Origin: Pedobacter sp. FW305-3-2-15-E-R2A2 | Lineage (GTDB): Bacteria > Bacteroidota > Bacteroidia > Sphingobacteriales > Sphingobacteriaceae | DNA: 64,000 nt | Assembly: GCF_038446955.1 (NCBI RefSeq) | Contig: NZ_CP151803.1 | Span: forward strand, 4,960,001-5,024,000 | Direction of reading: 5' to 3' | Shown here: positions 1 through 9,371 of the stretch, piece by piece | How the letters are laid out: every line of letters starts with the position of its first letter | Position numbering within the stretch: the stretch's first letter is position 1 | Translations under genes and position numbers: made by a program | The notes under the pieces: generated by a model | Databases searched by the model: none | Told to the model about the DNA's origin: nothing | Seen by the model: the letters and a program-made list of their open reading frames with translations, nothing else

Positions 1-856
1 CTAAAGGATGACCGGTACGTGCTTTTTCAATCGCCCGTTTTCCGGCAAGCGTAAACAAGGAATCCCGAAGGGCTATTGTCGTAGACATTGCGCCATAAAT
101 GTTGACGTATTTATTCATCCATTCCTTCATTTCTGTCGTCCTGATGACCATGGGGTTTTTAAAGTCCATCCCATCGAAATAATGCGCAATCACACTGTTC
201 ATGCGATCGGTCTCTGTTCCTTTCCACAGAATCGGGGCAATGTTCTGGAACACAAAACTGCTGCCCACAAAAGTGTTTTTGTGTTTCAGTATTTGTGTTT
301 CTATCCATTTATTATAACCGATCCGTCTGCTTTCATATTCCTCTGTTCCCAATAAAAAGAACTTAGATTCCGGCTGGTCATAGTTCATCATGAAATTCTG
401 CAGCAGGCCTAGTGGCTGTCTCTTTTTTGCATTGTCAGTGGCAAAACTCAGGAACACGGTATTTTCTATTTCACCTTTTTGAAAGTAGGTGCTATCGGGA
501 TGGTTCAGGGCTTTCGGACGTGCCCAAAGTTCCAGGTTCTGACTGTTTACAAAAATCTGCTTTTCCGAAGGATAAGGGTTACTGTCCTGCTTCTCCTGGT
601 AGTCGAATCTCAGCACAAATTCTCCCGGCAGCTGATCTTTTGGGATGTTCAGCACCGCAGTTTCTCCGTTGTTTACTCCCGTCTTTTCTACTACCGTTTT
701 AACCGAAGCTCCGGCCAGTGACAGCAAACTGATCTTACTTTTTGCCACGCCGGACAGGTGTATTTTCAGCGTCAGGTCCTGAGCCTGTACCCCGAAAGTC
801 ATCAGTCCCAAAATGGCATTGGTAAATACTATATTTTTAAATGGCTTACTGATCAT
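1..856 (-). CDS. Exported protein, possibly thioredoxin-fold family (3' end outside window)
   Basis: Translating the minus strand from the ATG at 854-856 gives an open frame of 285 codons that runs off the window edge. It begins MISKPFKNIVFTNAILGLM and has a signal peptide ending near VQAQ (residue 26). The N-terminal part is a beta-rich region. Around residues 225-250 it reads HYFDGMDFKNPMVIRTTEM, which resembles the stretch that precedes the thioredoxin domain in Bacteroidota TlpA/DUF4369-type proteins. The catalytic CxxC would lie outside the window, so the family is inferred, not shown. It is the last visible gene of the surface-protein operon, 47 bp after the giant FISUMP protein and on the same strand. 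Confidence 0.6.
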   Translation of the reverse strand, partial: MISKPFKNIVFTNAILGLMTFGVQAQDLTLKIHLSGVAKSKISLLSLAGASVKTVVEKTGVNNGETAVLNIPKDQLPGEFVLRFDYQEKQDSNPYPSEKQIFVNSQNLELWARPKALNHPDSTYFQKGEIENTVFLSFATDNAKKRQPLGLLQNFMMNYDQPESKFFLLGTEEYESRRIGYNKWIETQILKHKNTFVGSSFVFQNIAPILWKGTETDRMNSVIAHYFDGMDFKNPMVIRTTEMKEWMNKYVNIYGAMSTTIALRDSLFTLAGKRAIEKARTGHPL

Positions 857-903
857 CTTTATTTTCTATTGTTGTATTCTTATTATTCTTCATTGCAATA
901 TTT

Positions 904-3900
904 TTAGTCTTTCAGGCAGCGGATGCTATAGGCACTGACTTTACCTGCATAGGCTACAGAATTCCCGTTAAATAAATACCAGCCCCAGGAGATCGTTGGA
1001 TTCTGACTCGCCGTCCAATAACCATGAGAACTTCCCCGACCGTTTAATGCCGCATTGGTATAATGACCTGCAGCATGCATCTTCAACACAGAGTTATAAA
1101 TATCAGCCGGGCCAGTCCAGCTCTGAGGAGGGCCGATGGTCTTCCTCCATTCCGTTGCGGTAGGGATTCTCCATCCGGTTCCGAGCAGCTGTGTACATGG
1201 ATCATTTGCTGGTACCCAATCCGAATTCTCATAGATGTCCGCCTGCCAGCCAGTTGTTGGTGTACGGGTAACTCCATCATGTTTATACCCCTGTAGTCTG
1301 TTAAACTGCCAGTTCCAACCTGCCGAAGCTTCCGTTGCATCATTCGCAGCAGTTGCCTGTTGGTCGGCCCCCAGATTTTGGGTAATCCAGCATTTCATTG
1401 CTCCTGTAAAATTGGCGGAAGCAGTCTGATAGGTCACCGTTTTATCTACCGGGGAACCTTTAACACCAGCTTTATGGACTACCGTTACCGGAACACAAAT
1501 TCTAAAACTGTAAGCGGCAGCACTGTAATTCGTTCCCTCCGAATTGCTGGCAAAAGCACGAACGTAATAGATTGCTCCTTCTGAGAGTCCGGTTAAAACA
1601 CCATTGAAATCACCAAGCCCTGAACCAATGCTCAACACCTGATCTGAAAGCGTTGGATTACCTGTGGTATTCCAGACAAAACCTCGCGCAGTAACCGGAG
1701 CACCACCATCCATGGTCACGAAAGCAGCAGCTGTCGTACTTGTCGCATTGGTGGCCGCAGGCGGAACAATAACATTGCTTACCGAAGGCGCTCTTTTCAG
1801 CGTTTCCTTGCTCAGACAACGAACCGGATAAGCGGTATATTTAGCGGCATACTGGACCGAACCTCCATTGAACAAATACCATCCCCAACCGCTGTTTGAC
1901 CCATGTGTGCTGGCTGTCCAATAACCATGGCCACTGCCCCTTGCAGTTAATGCGCCTGAACCGGTCAGGTTTCCTGCGGAATGAAGTTTTAAGTCCGAAG
2001 CATAAGCTCCCGTTGGTGAGCCCCAGCTTTGCGGTGCCCCCGCGGCCTTTGCCCATTCTGTTGAAGTTGGGATTCTCCATCCTCCACCCAGCAATTGATT
2101 ACAAGGATCATTTTCTGCTGACCAATTCTCATTTTCCGTGATGACCGTATTCCAGGTCGTTCCCGGAGTACGTACCGCTCCTTCTAGTTTATATCCCTGT
2201 AACCTGTTAAACTGCCAGTACCAGCCAGCCGAAGCTTCGGTAGCGTCATTCCAGGCTGTTGCCTGTTGGTCGGCCCCCAGATTTTGGGTAATCCAGCACC
2301 TGGCTTCTCCGGAAACATTGGAGCTGACCACATTATAGGTAACCGTCTTACTGACCGGAGCCCCGTTATATCCGGCATAGTGGTTTATCGTAAAAGTACT
2401 CGGACAGATTTTAAAACTGGTAATCTCCGGGCTATAAACTGTTCCCACCCCGTTAGTGGCATAGGCTCTGATGTAATAAATGGGACCTTCCGTAAGCCCG
2501 GAAATGGTATGGTTAAAAATCCCCATTCCTGTTCCTTCGGTAATCAACTGACCATCTCCGATGGTTGGATTTCCTGTGGTATTCCAGACAAAACCTCTTG
2601 CCGTCACCATTGCTCCTCCATCAGAGGTCACTTCGGCTGTAGATACGGCACTGCTCGTGGTCATATTTGACAACTTTGCAATGGTCACAACCGGTAGTAC
2701 TGCACTGGTATTCATTACCTGCTGATTTCCATAAGCAGTACCAACGCTATTGGTCGCATAGGCACGGATATAATATTTTGTCGCGATGGCCAATGGGCTC
2801 ATCTTACTGGTAAATGGGTTCGGTAATTTTCCAGCAATACTGGTTTTGGTGGCCAATGAGATCGTTGGCAACTCTTTGGTATCCCATACTACTCCTTTTA
2901 CCGTTACGTCTGCCCCGCCATCGGCAGTGATTTCTCCACCACTTAAACCCGAAGTACTCGTAATTTCCGTAACGGCATTGGTGCTCAAAGCGGGAACATC
3001 CAGTGTAGTAAAACTTTCCTGGTTTCCATAAGCGGTTCCCATTCCATTGGTCGCGTATGCCCTCACATAATACAAAGTTCCCTTTTGCAAAGCAGTCATG
3101 GAACTGATAAAGGCCGCATTGCCTGGACCGTCATTTGTGAAGTTATCTGCTCCGATCACCGGGTTTTCCGTAACGCTCCAGCACACACCTTTTGCCGTTA
3201 CCGGATTGCCGCCATCGGTAGAGATCTGCCCTCCGGAACGTGCCGTACTTTGTGCAATTAAGCTGGGTTTAGTGGTGATCACTGTGGCCAGATCCGGCGT
3301 ATTGAAAGCAACAGATTTACTACTGTATCCTGTGCCAACCGGATTGGTTCCATAAGCCCATACATAGTATTTTGTAGCTGGCAATAACCGAGTCAGCGTT
3401 CCTGTAATCGAAGTTCCCGAAGCGCCAACAGATAAGCTATTCTCTGCTGTAGCCGGTGCTGGGATGACATCAGTGGTATTCCAGATCAGTCCAAGATCTG
3501 TGACCGCAGCACCACCGTCAATTAACAGGCTTGCCGTACCATCTGCATTATTTCTGTTGATATTGGAGATGACCACATTACTCAGTTGTGGAACTACTGC
3601 CGGAGTAACGAAAGTAATTTCATTACCATAAGCAGTACCCAGGCTATTCGTTGCATAAGCGCGGACATAATAGGTGGTCCCGGGAATTAAGCCGGAGAAA
3701 TAATCTTCAAACAGTCCTGTTCCACCTTTGCCGTTTACAATTTTTGTAGGCAAAGCAATGGTTGGTACCGGACTGGTATTCCAAACCAGTCCCCTTGCTG
3801 TTACCGGCATCCCACCATCATCGCTAATGTTTCCACCACTTTTTGCGGATAAGCCATCTGCCTCTGTAATCGCATTTGTGCTCAGGGTCGGTAACATCAC

Positions 3901-6900
3901 GACATTTGTTTTGAGGGTCGTCTCGCTGCCATAATTGGTCCCTACGCTGTTTACGGCATAAGCCCTTACATAATAGGTTTTATTCGGTTCCAGTCCGGTA
4001 AGTTCGACAGTAAACGTGCCGATTCCGGAACTGATATTGTCTGTCGTCTTAGTGGGAAGTGCGGTGGTCGGATTGCTGTACAAGCTCCATACAATACCAC
4101 GACTCAATATTGGTGTACGTCCGTCGTCGGTAATCGTTCCTCCACTCGTTGCCGTTGTTGCTCTGATATTGGTTACCGGAGTAGTGGCGGTCAGGGTTGG
4201 CACTGCAAGAGTCAGGAAAGATTCTTCCAGACCATAAGCCACTCCGATTCCGTTGATGGCGTAGGCCCTCACATAATAGAGGGTATTGGGTAATAATCCG
4301 GTCATCTGGCTTACAAAAGTGCCGTTTCCTAAATCTTCATTGCTGGTTTTTCCAGGTAAGGCGATGGTCGGATTTTGCTCCGTACCCCAGCAGATTCCAC
4401 GTTTGAAAACCACTGCACCTCCATCACTGGTAACCTCTCCTCCGCTGGTAGCCGTTGTACCGGTAATTGCAGTGACTACATTCGTATTCAACAATGGCGA
4501 GGTGGCAAATATGGACACATGGAACTGATCGCCATAGGCGGTTCCTACGCTATTCGTCGCATAGGCACGCACATAATAGCTAACGCTCTTTATCAAACCG
4601 GTCATCTCACTGATGAAACCACCGATTCCCTGTCCGTCTGTAGTCCTGTTTGTGACCACCGTTTCCGGTTTAAAATTCTTGTCTTCGCTCCATACGATTC
4701 CGCGTGCAGTTACCGCAGCACCACCATCAAAACTGATCGTTCCACCACTGCTGACCGTCGTATTGGAAGTAATTGCAGGATCAGTGGTGGTCAAGACCGG
4801 AAGCACAGGCGCAGTAACGAAACTGATTTCATTTCCATAAGCAACGCCAATGCTATTGATCGCATAAGCCCGTACATAATAAGTCGTTACCGGCTTTAAG
4901 CTACTCATCAAACTCGTAAACACCCCTATCCCGGCATCAATCGTTTTGGTGGTCAAACCGACGGTTGGATTCGGGTTCAGGCTCCAGCAAACACCCTGTG
5001 CAATGACCGGTGTCCCTCCATCAAAACTGACCGTTCCTCCACTCTTCGCCTGATTTGCGGCATTTGCCGAAACGTCAATGGTACTCAGCGAAGGAAGGCG
5101 ATGCGTGGTAAAACTCAGTTCATCGCCATAAGCCGTACCTACCCTGTTGGATGCATAAGCACGAACATAATAAGTAGTTCCCAGGCTTAATCCGGTAATA
5201 TTGCTGTTAAAAACGCCTTTACCGGAACCTGTTTGTATCGTTTTACGGCTGCCCGTAGTAAGGGGATCAAAATTCGGCTGCGTGCTCCAGACCAGCCCGC
5301 GGGTGTCTGCAACCACACCACCTTCATCTTCTATATCTCCACCACTTACCGCTCCTGTTCCGCTGATGGAAACAGCCTTAACCGTGGTTAACACCGGTAC
5401 TGTTGGCGGGAACGTTGTAAAGCTCACCTGTTCTCCATAAGAGATGCCGGCAATGCTAATCGCATAAGCCCTTACAAAATATTTAGTATCCGGTTTCAGG
5501 TCTTGTAGCTTGCTGTCAAAACTCCCCGGTCCGCCTCCGTTATAAGTTCGGTCTGCGGATAAGGTGTCCGGTATAAAGTTCTCCCTGGTGCTCCAGAATA
5601 CCCCTCTGGCAGTGACGTTTGATCCTTCTGAATTGAGCACGGTTCCTCCCATTACGACCGAGGTATTGCCAACTAATTTCGGTGGGTTCGTATTGACTTC
5701 CGGCATTCTTGGGGTGGTAAAATTAACCACCTCACCATAAGCAATTCCCGCAGCGGTAACCGCATAAGCCCGTACATAATAGGTCATTCCTGGGCTCAGC
5801 TTTCTGATCTGACTATTAAAAATGCCCTTCACATAACCCGTTTCTGCGGTTTTATTGTTGACTACCGTATCCGGATTAAAATCGGGATAAATGCTCCAAA
5901 GCACTCCTCTTGTCGTGACCAGACCTCCACCATTACTCGTGATATTTCCTCCTGCCTCTGCCGATCTCCCGGTAATGCCATTCAATTTGGTCGTGATGAC
6001 CGTTGCCGGTACCGCTGGTTTGGTGAACAGGACTTCCTGATTTCCATAGGCCACGCCAGCGAAATTGGTCGCAAAAGCGCGTACATAGTAAGTAGTAGCA
6101 CCCAGCAAGTCCGTTAACTCCGCGGTAAAGCTTCCTGTTCCGGAACCGGAAATGACCTTTTCATCTTCCAATGTTGGATTTTCTCTGGTGCTCCAGCAGA
6201 TGCCGTTGTTTCTGATATAAGACCCCCCATTGCTCAGAATACTTCCCCCACTGGTGGCAGAGGTGCTGGTGATGGATGCGGCAATCGGTTTGAGCGTAGT
6301 GATGGTAGCAAGGGTAGCTGTTTTAAAAACAATTTCATTGCCATACACCAAACCAGCCGGATTTCCTGCATAAGCCCGGGCATAATAAATGGTTCCGGGT
6401 GTTAGTCCCGTAATTTCTGTCGTAAAGGATTTTGGATCATTCTGCAAAGTCCTGTTTTTTGTTTCCGTATCAGGCTGAAAGCCGGAAAGGATGTTCCAGA
6501 CCATTCCATTTGACGTAATTAAAGCACCGCCATTGCTGATCAGGCGCCCTCCGCTCATGGCGCTATTGCCAGAAACCTGAGTAGCTTCCAAAGTGCTGAT
6601 GGTAGGTGGAACCGCGGGCCCGGTTTTAAAGCTGACTTCATTTCCATAGGCCGTTCCAGCCGCATTGCTGGCATAGGCACGAACGTAATAAGTGGTGTTG
6701 CCCATCAATTCGTTCAACTGATGGATAAAATTCCCGATCCCTGTACCGCTGGTTGTTTTTGTACCCAGATCTGTAGTAGGATTAACCGATGTACTCCAGA
6801 CAATTCCACTCGCCTTTACCGGATCACCACCATCATTGAAAATATCACCTCCACCAACGCCACTGGTACTGGTAATGTTGCTCAGGAGACTGGTAATCAG

Positions 6901-9357
6901 GGAAGGAATGGTATAAGAGTGAAAAGATTCTTCCGCTCCAAAAGAGGTCCCTGCACTATTGACTGCATAGGCCCTTACATAATAAATTTTATTGGGTGCC
7001 AGCCCGGTAATGGTACTGCTAAAGGCACCATCCCCTCCTGCCAGTTCCGTCTTATCCGCGCTGGAAAGATCAGGTGTAAAATTAGGCAGCAGGCTCCAGA
7101 CCAACCCTTTTAAGGTAACCAGGGCACCCCCGTTTTCTTTCACATCACCACCACCAATGGTACTTGAACCGGCAGTCGCACTAATTTTAGTGGTCGTCAC
7201 CACTGGTTTTACCGGAGGCGCAGTTTCAAACTCCAGGACCTCACCATAACTGGTTCCAACATGATTGGTCGCATAGGCCCTGATAAAATAAGTCGTTTTC
7301 CCCATCAGCCCTTTAATCGTACTGATAAAGTTCCCGCTCCCGTTTCCATTGGTCGTAAAATCACCATCCAGAGCAGGGTTGTTATTCCTGCTCCAGCATA
7401 CCCCTCTGGTATGAACCGGCATTCTTCCATCTGCACTGATTTCCCCTCCTGTACTTACTGTTGAACTGCTGATCAGCGTTCCTGCAGTAGTGGTTACTTT
7501 TGGTTTTTCGGGAGTGGTAAAATGATACGTATCTCCATAGGCAGTGCCCAGGCTATTAATCGCATAGGCGCGGACATAATAAGTGGTGCCCGGGCTTAGG
7601 GAAGTCAGGTAGCTATAAAAAAGCCCTGTTCCACTTCCAATTACGGGATGTGTTGTTTTCGTTGTTAAAGCGGTAGTCGGTGGTTCGGTTGCAGAGGTTG
7701 TCCAGCAAATCCCTTTTGTAGTTACCGGCGAAACCCCATTGCTGGTAATGTCGCCCCCGCTATAGGCAACCGTTCCGTTATAGCCTTCAAAATAGCCGTT
7801 CTCATGACTGTCGGCATCGTAATTAAAGGGCTTCACTGTCGCTAATGTAGGTAAGGAAGTCGTAATAAAACTGGACTCACTGCTAAAGCTTGTGCCGATA
7901 CTGTTTTTCGCATAGGCCCTGACATAGTAGAGTGTTCCGGGGATCAGGCCGGTGATGTGGCAGATAAACTTACCGATGTCGGTAGGATTAACGGTAGAAG
8001 AAGGCCCATAGGTAATATTTACCCGGTCTGTACTCCAGCTCATTCCCCGTTCTGTGACCACTTCCCCACCATTGTTGATGATCGTGACTTCGCTCAATGC
8101 GGAAACTTCGGTAATGTCTGTAATCCGGATATTTGGCGAACTCAATACTGGTGCCGTTGCGCTCGGTGTGGTAAACTCCAGAAGATTCCCATAACCTGTT
8201 CCGCCTACATTGACTGCATAAGCACGGACATAATATTTGGTATTCCTCAACAGATCGGTCAGCTTGCTTGGAAAGGAACCGACTCCCGAACCATCAGAAG
8301 AAGTCACCGCAGCAGGGTCATTCATCGGATCTCCTGTTGCACTCCAGATGATCCCGCGGGCCGTAATTGGCGCACCGCCATCATCATTGATGATTCCACC
8401 ACTATTGGCACTGATGGGGGTAAAATGACTGATGTCTATCGTGATGATCGAAGGTATCGCTGCAATGGCAGTTTTGAAAGTAAGGTCTTCCCCGTAAACG
8501 ATCCCGGAACTATTCACAGCATAAGCACGAACATGGTAAACCGTACTCGCCTGCAATCCCGACATCACACCCGGAAAGATCCCGGTATCTTTACCAAAGA
8601 CCAGGTTTTTAGTTTTTGTAGTCAGGCTGGTATCCGGGTTCCTGCTGGTGCTCCAGCAGATTCCCTGAAGGGTTACTGCCGATCCGCCATTAGCCAGAAT
8701 GTCTACCCCGGACCTTGCGGAAGTATTGCTGACCTGATTTGGAGGAATGGTAGTGATGACGGGCAGACAACTGAGTTCGATCCATTTCATGCCATCATAA
8801 TAACGGATGGCATTGGAAACACTATTGATGTAAATTGCGCCCGCTGATAAGCCCAAAGGAATCGGATTGGCCGAAAGAACCGGCAACCTGGAAATCTTTA
8901 ATTCGCTGTGGGTAGAGAAATTGTCGTTGGTTTTAAGGCTGGATTTTGTGTTCAGCTTAGCCAATGGAGTCCATTTATTTCCATCATGAACCATGATGGT
9001 CTTTTCTGATTTCGAATAATAAATACCTCCTCCGGGAACATCAGCCGCAGGCTCCGTCACTAAAGAAGATAAATAAGGGATGCCTGTTTTTACCTCCAGG
9101 TAATCTTTAACCACATCGGTATTGATATGACTGCTGCAAAGTGTTTCCCATGAGCTTCCATTATAGACCAATGGTTGTTTATCAGAAAGGCTATAAATCA
9201 TCATCCCCGGTATGGCGGAAGCAATCACTGCGGGCTCTACTGCCGGAAGGTGTGGAATCCCGCCGATGACCCGAAAGTAATCCTGTGCGGAAGCAGCACC
9301 AATTCCGGTGAACAAAAGAAAAGATATAATTTTAACAAGATGACCCTGTGCCTTCAA
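904..9357 (-). CDS. Giant exported repeat protein: 22 FN3-like repeats and two FISUMP domains
   Basis: A 2817-aa protein with a signal peptide (cleavage near GAASAQ, about residue 25). About 170 residues follow with short DGxKW and YYDGMKW motifs. Then come 22 units of about 90-100 residues, each with the core (S/T)GG-x-I-x-x-DGG-x-PVTARG-x-CWS and ending (T)YYVRAYA-x-N-x-GTAYGN. These look like fibronectin type III-like beta sandwiches. Repeat 21 is followed by a FISUMP domain (Fibrobacter major paralogous domain, about residues 2317-2518), repeat 22 follows, and a second FISUMP domain (about 2620-2817) ends the protein. Both FISUMP domains carry CWITQNLGADQQAT, WRIPT.TEW and GYWTAS motifs. 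No T9SS sorting domain is visible at the C terminus. It is probably a long surface stalk with C-terminal binding heads; the ligand is unknown. It starts 14 bp after the S74 gene in the same operon. Confidence 0.9.
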   Translation of the reverse strand: MKAQGHLVKIISFLLFTGIGAASAQDYFRVIGGIPHLPAVEPAVIASAIPGMMIYSLSDKQPLVYNGSSWETLCSSHINTDVVKDYLEVKTGIPYLSSLVTEPAADVPGGGIYYSKSEKTIMVHDGNKWTPLAKLNTKSSLKTNDNFSTHSELKISRLPVLSANPIPLGLSAGAIYINSVSNAIRYYDGMKWIELSCLPVITTIPPNQVSNTSARSGVDILANGGSAVTLQGICWSTSRNPDTSLTTKTKNLVFGKDTGIFPGVMSGLQASTVYHVRAYAVNSSGIVYGEDLTFKTAIAAIPSIITIDISHFTPISANSGGIINDDGGAPITARGIIWSATGDPMNDPAAVTSSDGSGVGSFPSKLTDLLRNTKYYVRAYAVNVGGTGYGNLLEFTTPSATAPVLSSPNIRITDITEVSALSEVTIINNGGEVVTERGMSWSTDRVNITYGPSSTVNPTDIGKFICHITGLIPGTLYYVRAYAKNSIGTSFSSESSFITTSLPTLATVKPFNYDADSHENGYFEGYNGTVAYSGGDITSNGVSPVTTKGICWTTSATEPPTTALTTKTTHPVIGSGTGLFYSYLTSLSPGTTYYVRAYAINSLGTAYGDTYHFTTPEKPKVTTTAGTLISSSTVSTGGEISADGRMPVHTRGVCWSRNNNPALDGDFTTNGNGSGNFISTIKGLMGKTTYFIRAYATNHVGTSYGEVLEFETAPPVKPVVTTTKISATAGSSTIGGGDVKENGGALVTLKGLVWSLLPNFTPDLSSADKTELAGGDGAFSSTITGLAPNKIYYVRAYAVNSAGTSFGAEESFHSYTIPSLITSLLSNITSTSGVGGGDIFNDGGDPVKASGIVWSTSVNPTTDLGTKTTSGTGIGNFIHQLNELMGNTTYYVRAYASNAAGTAYGNEVSFKTGPAVPPTISTLEATQVSGNSAMSGGRLISNGGALITSNGMVWNILSGFQPDTETKNRTLQNDPKSFTTEITGLTPGTIYYARAYAGNPAGLVYGNEIVFKTATLATITTLKPIAASITSTSATSGGSILSNGGSYIRNNGICWSTRENPTLEDEKVISGSGTGSFTAELTDLLGATTYYVRAFATNFAGVAYGNQEVLFTKPAVPATVITTKLNGITGRSAEAGGNITSNGGGLVTTRGVLWSIYPDFNPDTVVNNKTAETGYVKGIFNSQIRKLSPGMTYYVRAYAVTAAGIAYGEVVNFTTPRMPEVNTNPPKLVGNTSVVMGGTVLNSEGSNVTARGVFWSTRENFIPDTLSADRTYNGGGPGSFDSKLQDLKPDTKYFVRAYAISIAGISYGEQVSFTTFPPTVPVLTTVKAVSISGTGAVSGGDIEDEGGVVADTRGLVWSTQPNFDPLTTGSRKTIQTGSGKGVFNSNITGLSLGTTYYVRAYASNRVGTAYGDELSFTTHRLPSLSTIDVSANAANQAKSGGTVSFDGGTPVIAQGVCWSLNPNPTVGLTTKTIDAGIGVFTSLMSSLKPVTTYYVRAYAINSIGVAYGNEISFVTAPVLPVLTTTDPAITSNTTVSSGGTISFDGGAAVTARGIVWSEDKNFKPETVVTNRTTDGQGIGGFISEMTGLIKSVSYYVRAYATNSVGTAYGDQFHVSIFATSPLLNTNVVTAITGTTATSGGEVTSDGGAVVFKRGICWGTEQNPTIALPGKTSNEDLGNGTFVSQMTGLLPNTLYYVRAYAINGIGVAYGLEESFLTLAVPTLTATTPVTNIRATTATSGGTITDDGRTPILSRGIVWSLYSNPTTALPTKTTDNISSGIGTFTVELTGLEPNKTYYVRAYAVNSVGTNYGSETTLKTNVVMLPTLSTNAITEADGLSAKSGGNISDDGGMPVTARGLVWNTSPVPTIALPTKIVNGKGGTGLFEDYFSGLIPGTTYYVRAYATNSLGTAYGNEITFVTPAVVPQLSNVVISNINRNNADGTASLLIDGGAAVTDLGLIWNTTDVIPAPATAENSLSVGASGTSITGTLTRLLPATKYYVWAYGTNPVGTGYSSKSVAFNTPDLATVITTKPSLIAQSTARSGGQISTDGGNPVTAKGVCWSVTENPVIGADNFTNDGPGNAAFISSMTALQKGTLYYVRAYATNGMGTAYGNQESFTTLDVPALSTNAVTEITSTSGLSGGEITADGGADVTVKGVVWDTKELPTISLATKTSIAGKLPNPFTSKMSPLAIATKYYIRAYATNSVGTAYGNQQVMNTSAVLPVVTIAKLSNMTTSSAVSTAEVTSDGGAMVTARGFVWNTTGNPTIGDGQLITEGTGMGIFNHTISGLTEGPIYYIRAYATNGVGTVYSPEITSFKICPSTFTINHYAGYNGAPVSKTVTYNVVSSNVSGEARCWITQNLGADQQATAWNDATEASAGWYWQFNRLQGYKLEGAVRTPGTTWNTVITENENWSAENDPCNQLLGGGWRIPTSTEWAKAAGAPQSWGSPTGAYASDLKLHSAGNLTGSGALTARGSGHGYWTASTHGSNSGWGWYLFNGGSVQYAAKYTAYPVRCLSKETLKRAPSVSNVIVPPAATNATSTTAAAFVTMDGGAPVTARGFVWNTTGNPTLSDQVLSIGSGLGDFNGVLTGLSEGAIYYVRAFASNSEGTNYSAAAYSFRICVPVTVVHKAGVKGSPVDKTVTYQTASANFTGAMKCWITQNLGADQQATAANDATEASAGWNWQFNRLQGYKHDGVTRTPTTGWQADIYENSDWVPANDPCTQLLGTGWRIPTATEWRKTIGPPQSWTGPADIYNSVLKMHAAGHYTNAALNGRGSSHGYWTASQNPTISWGWYLFNGNSVAYAGKVSAYSIRCLKD

Positions 9358-9371
9358 AATAACCGATACTC

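Noticed and set aside
2786..8847. Many plus-strand open frames of 60-300 codons opposite the giant repeat gene
   Set aside because: They recur with the repeat period, have no signal or family features and are antisense shadows of the FN3-like repeats.
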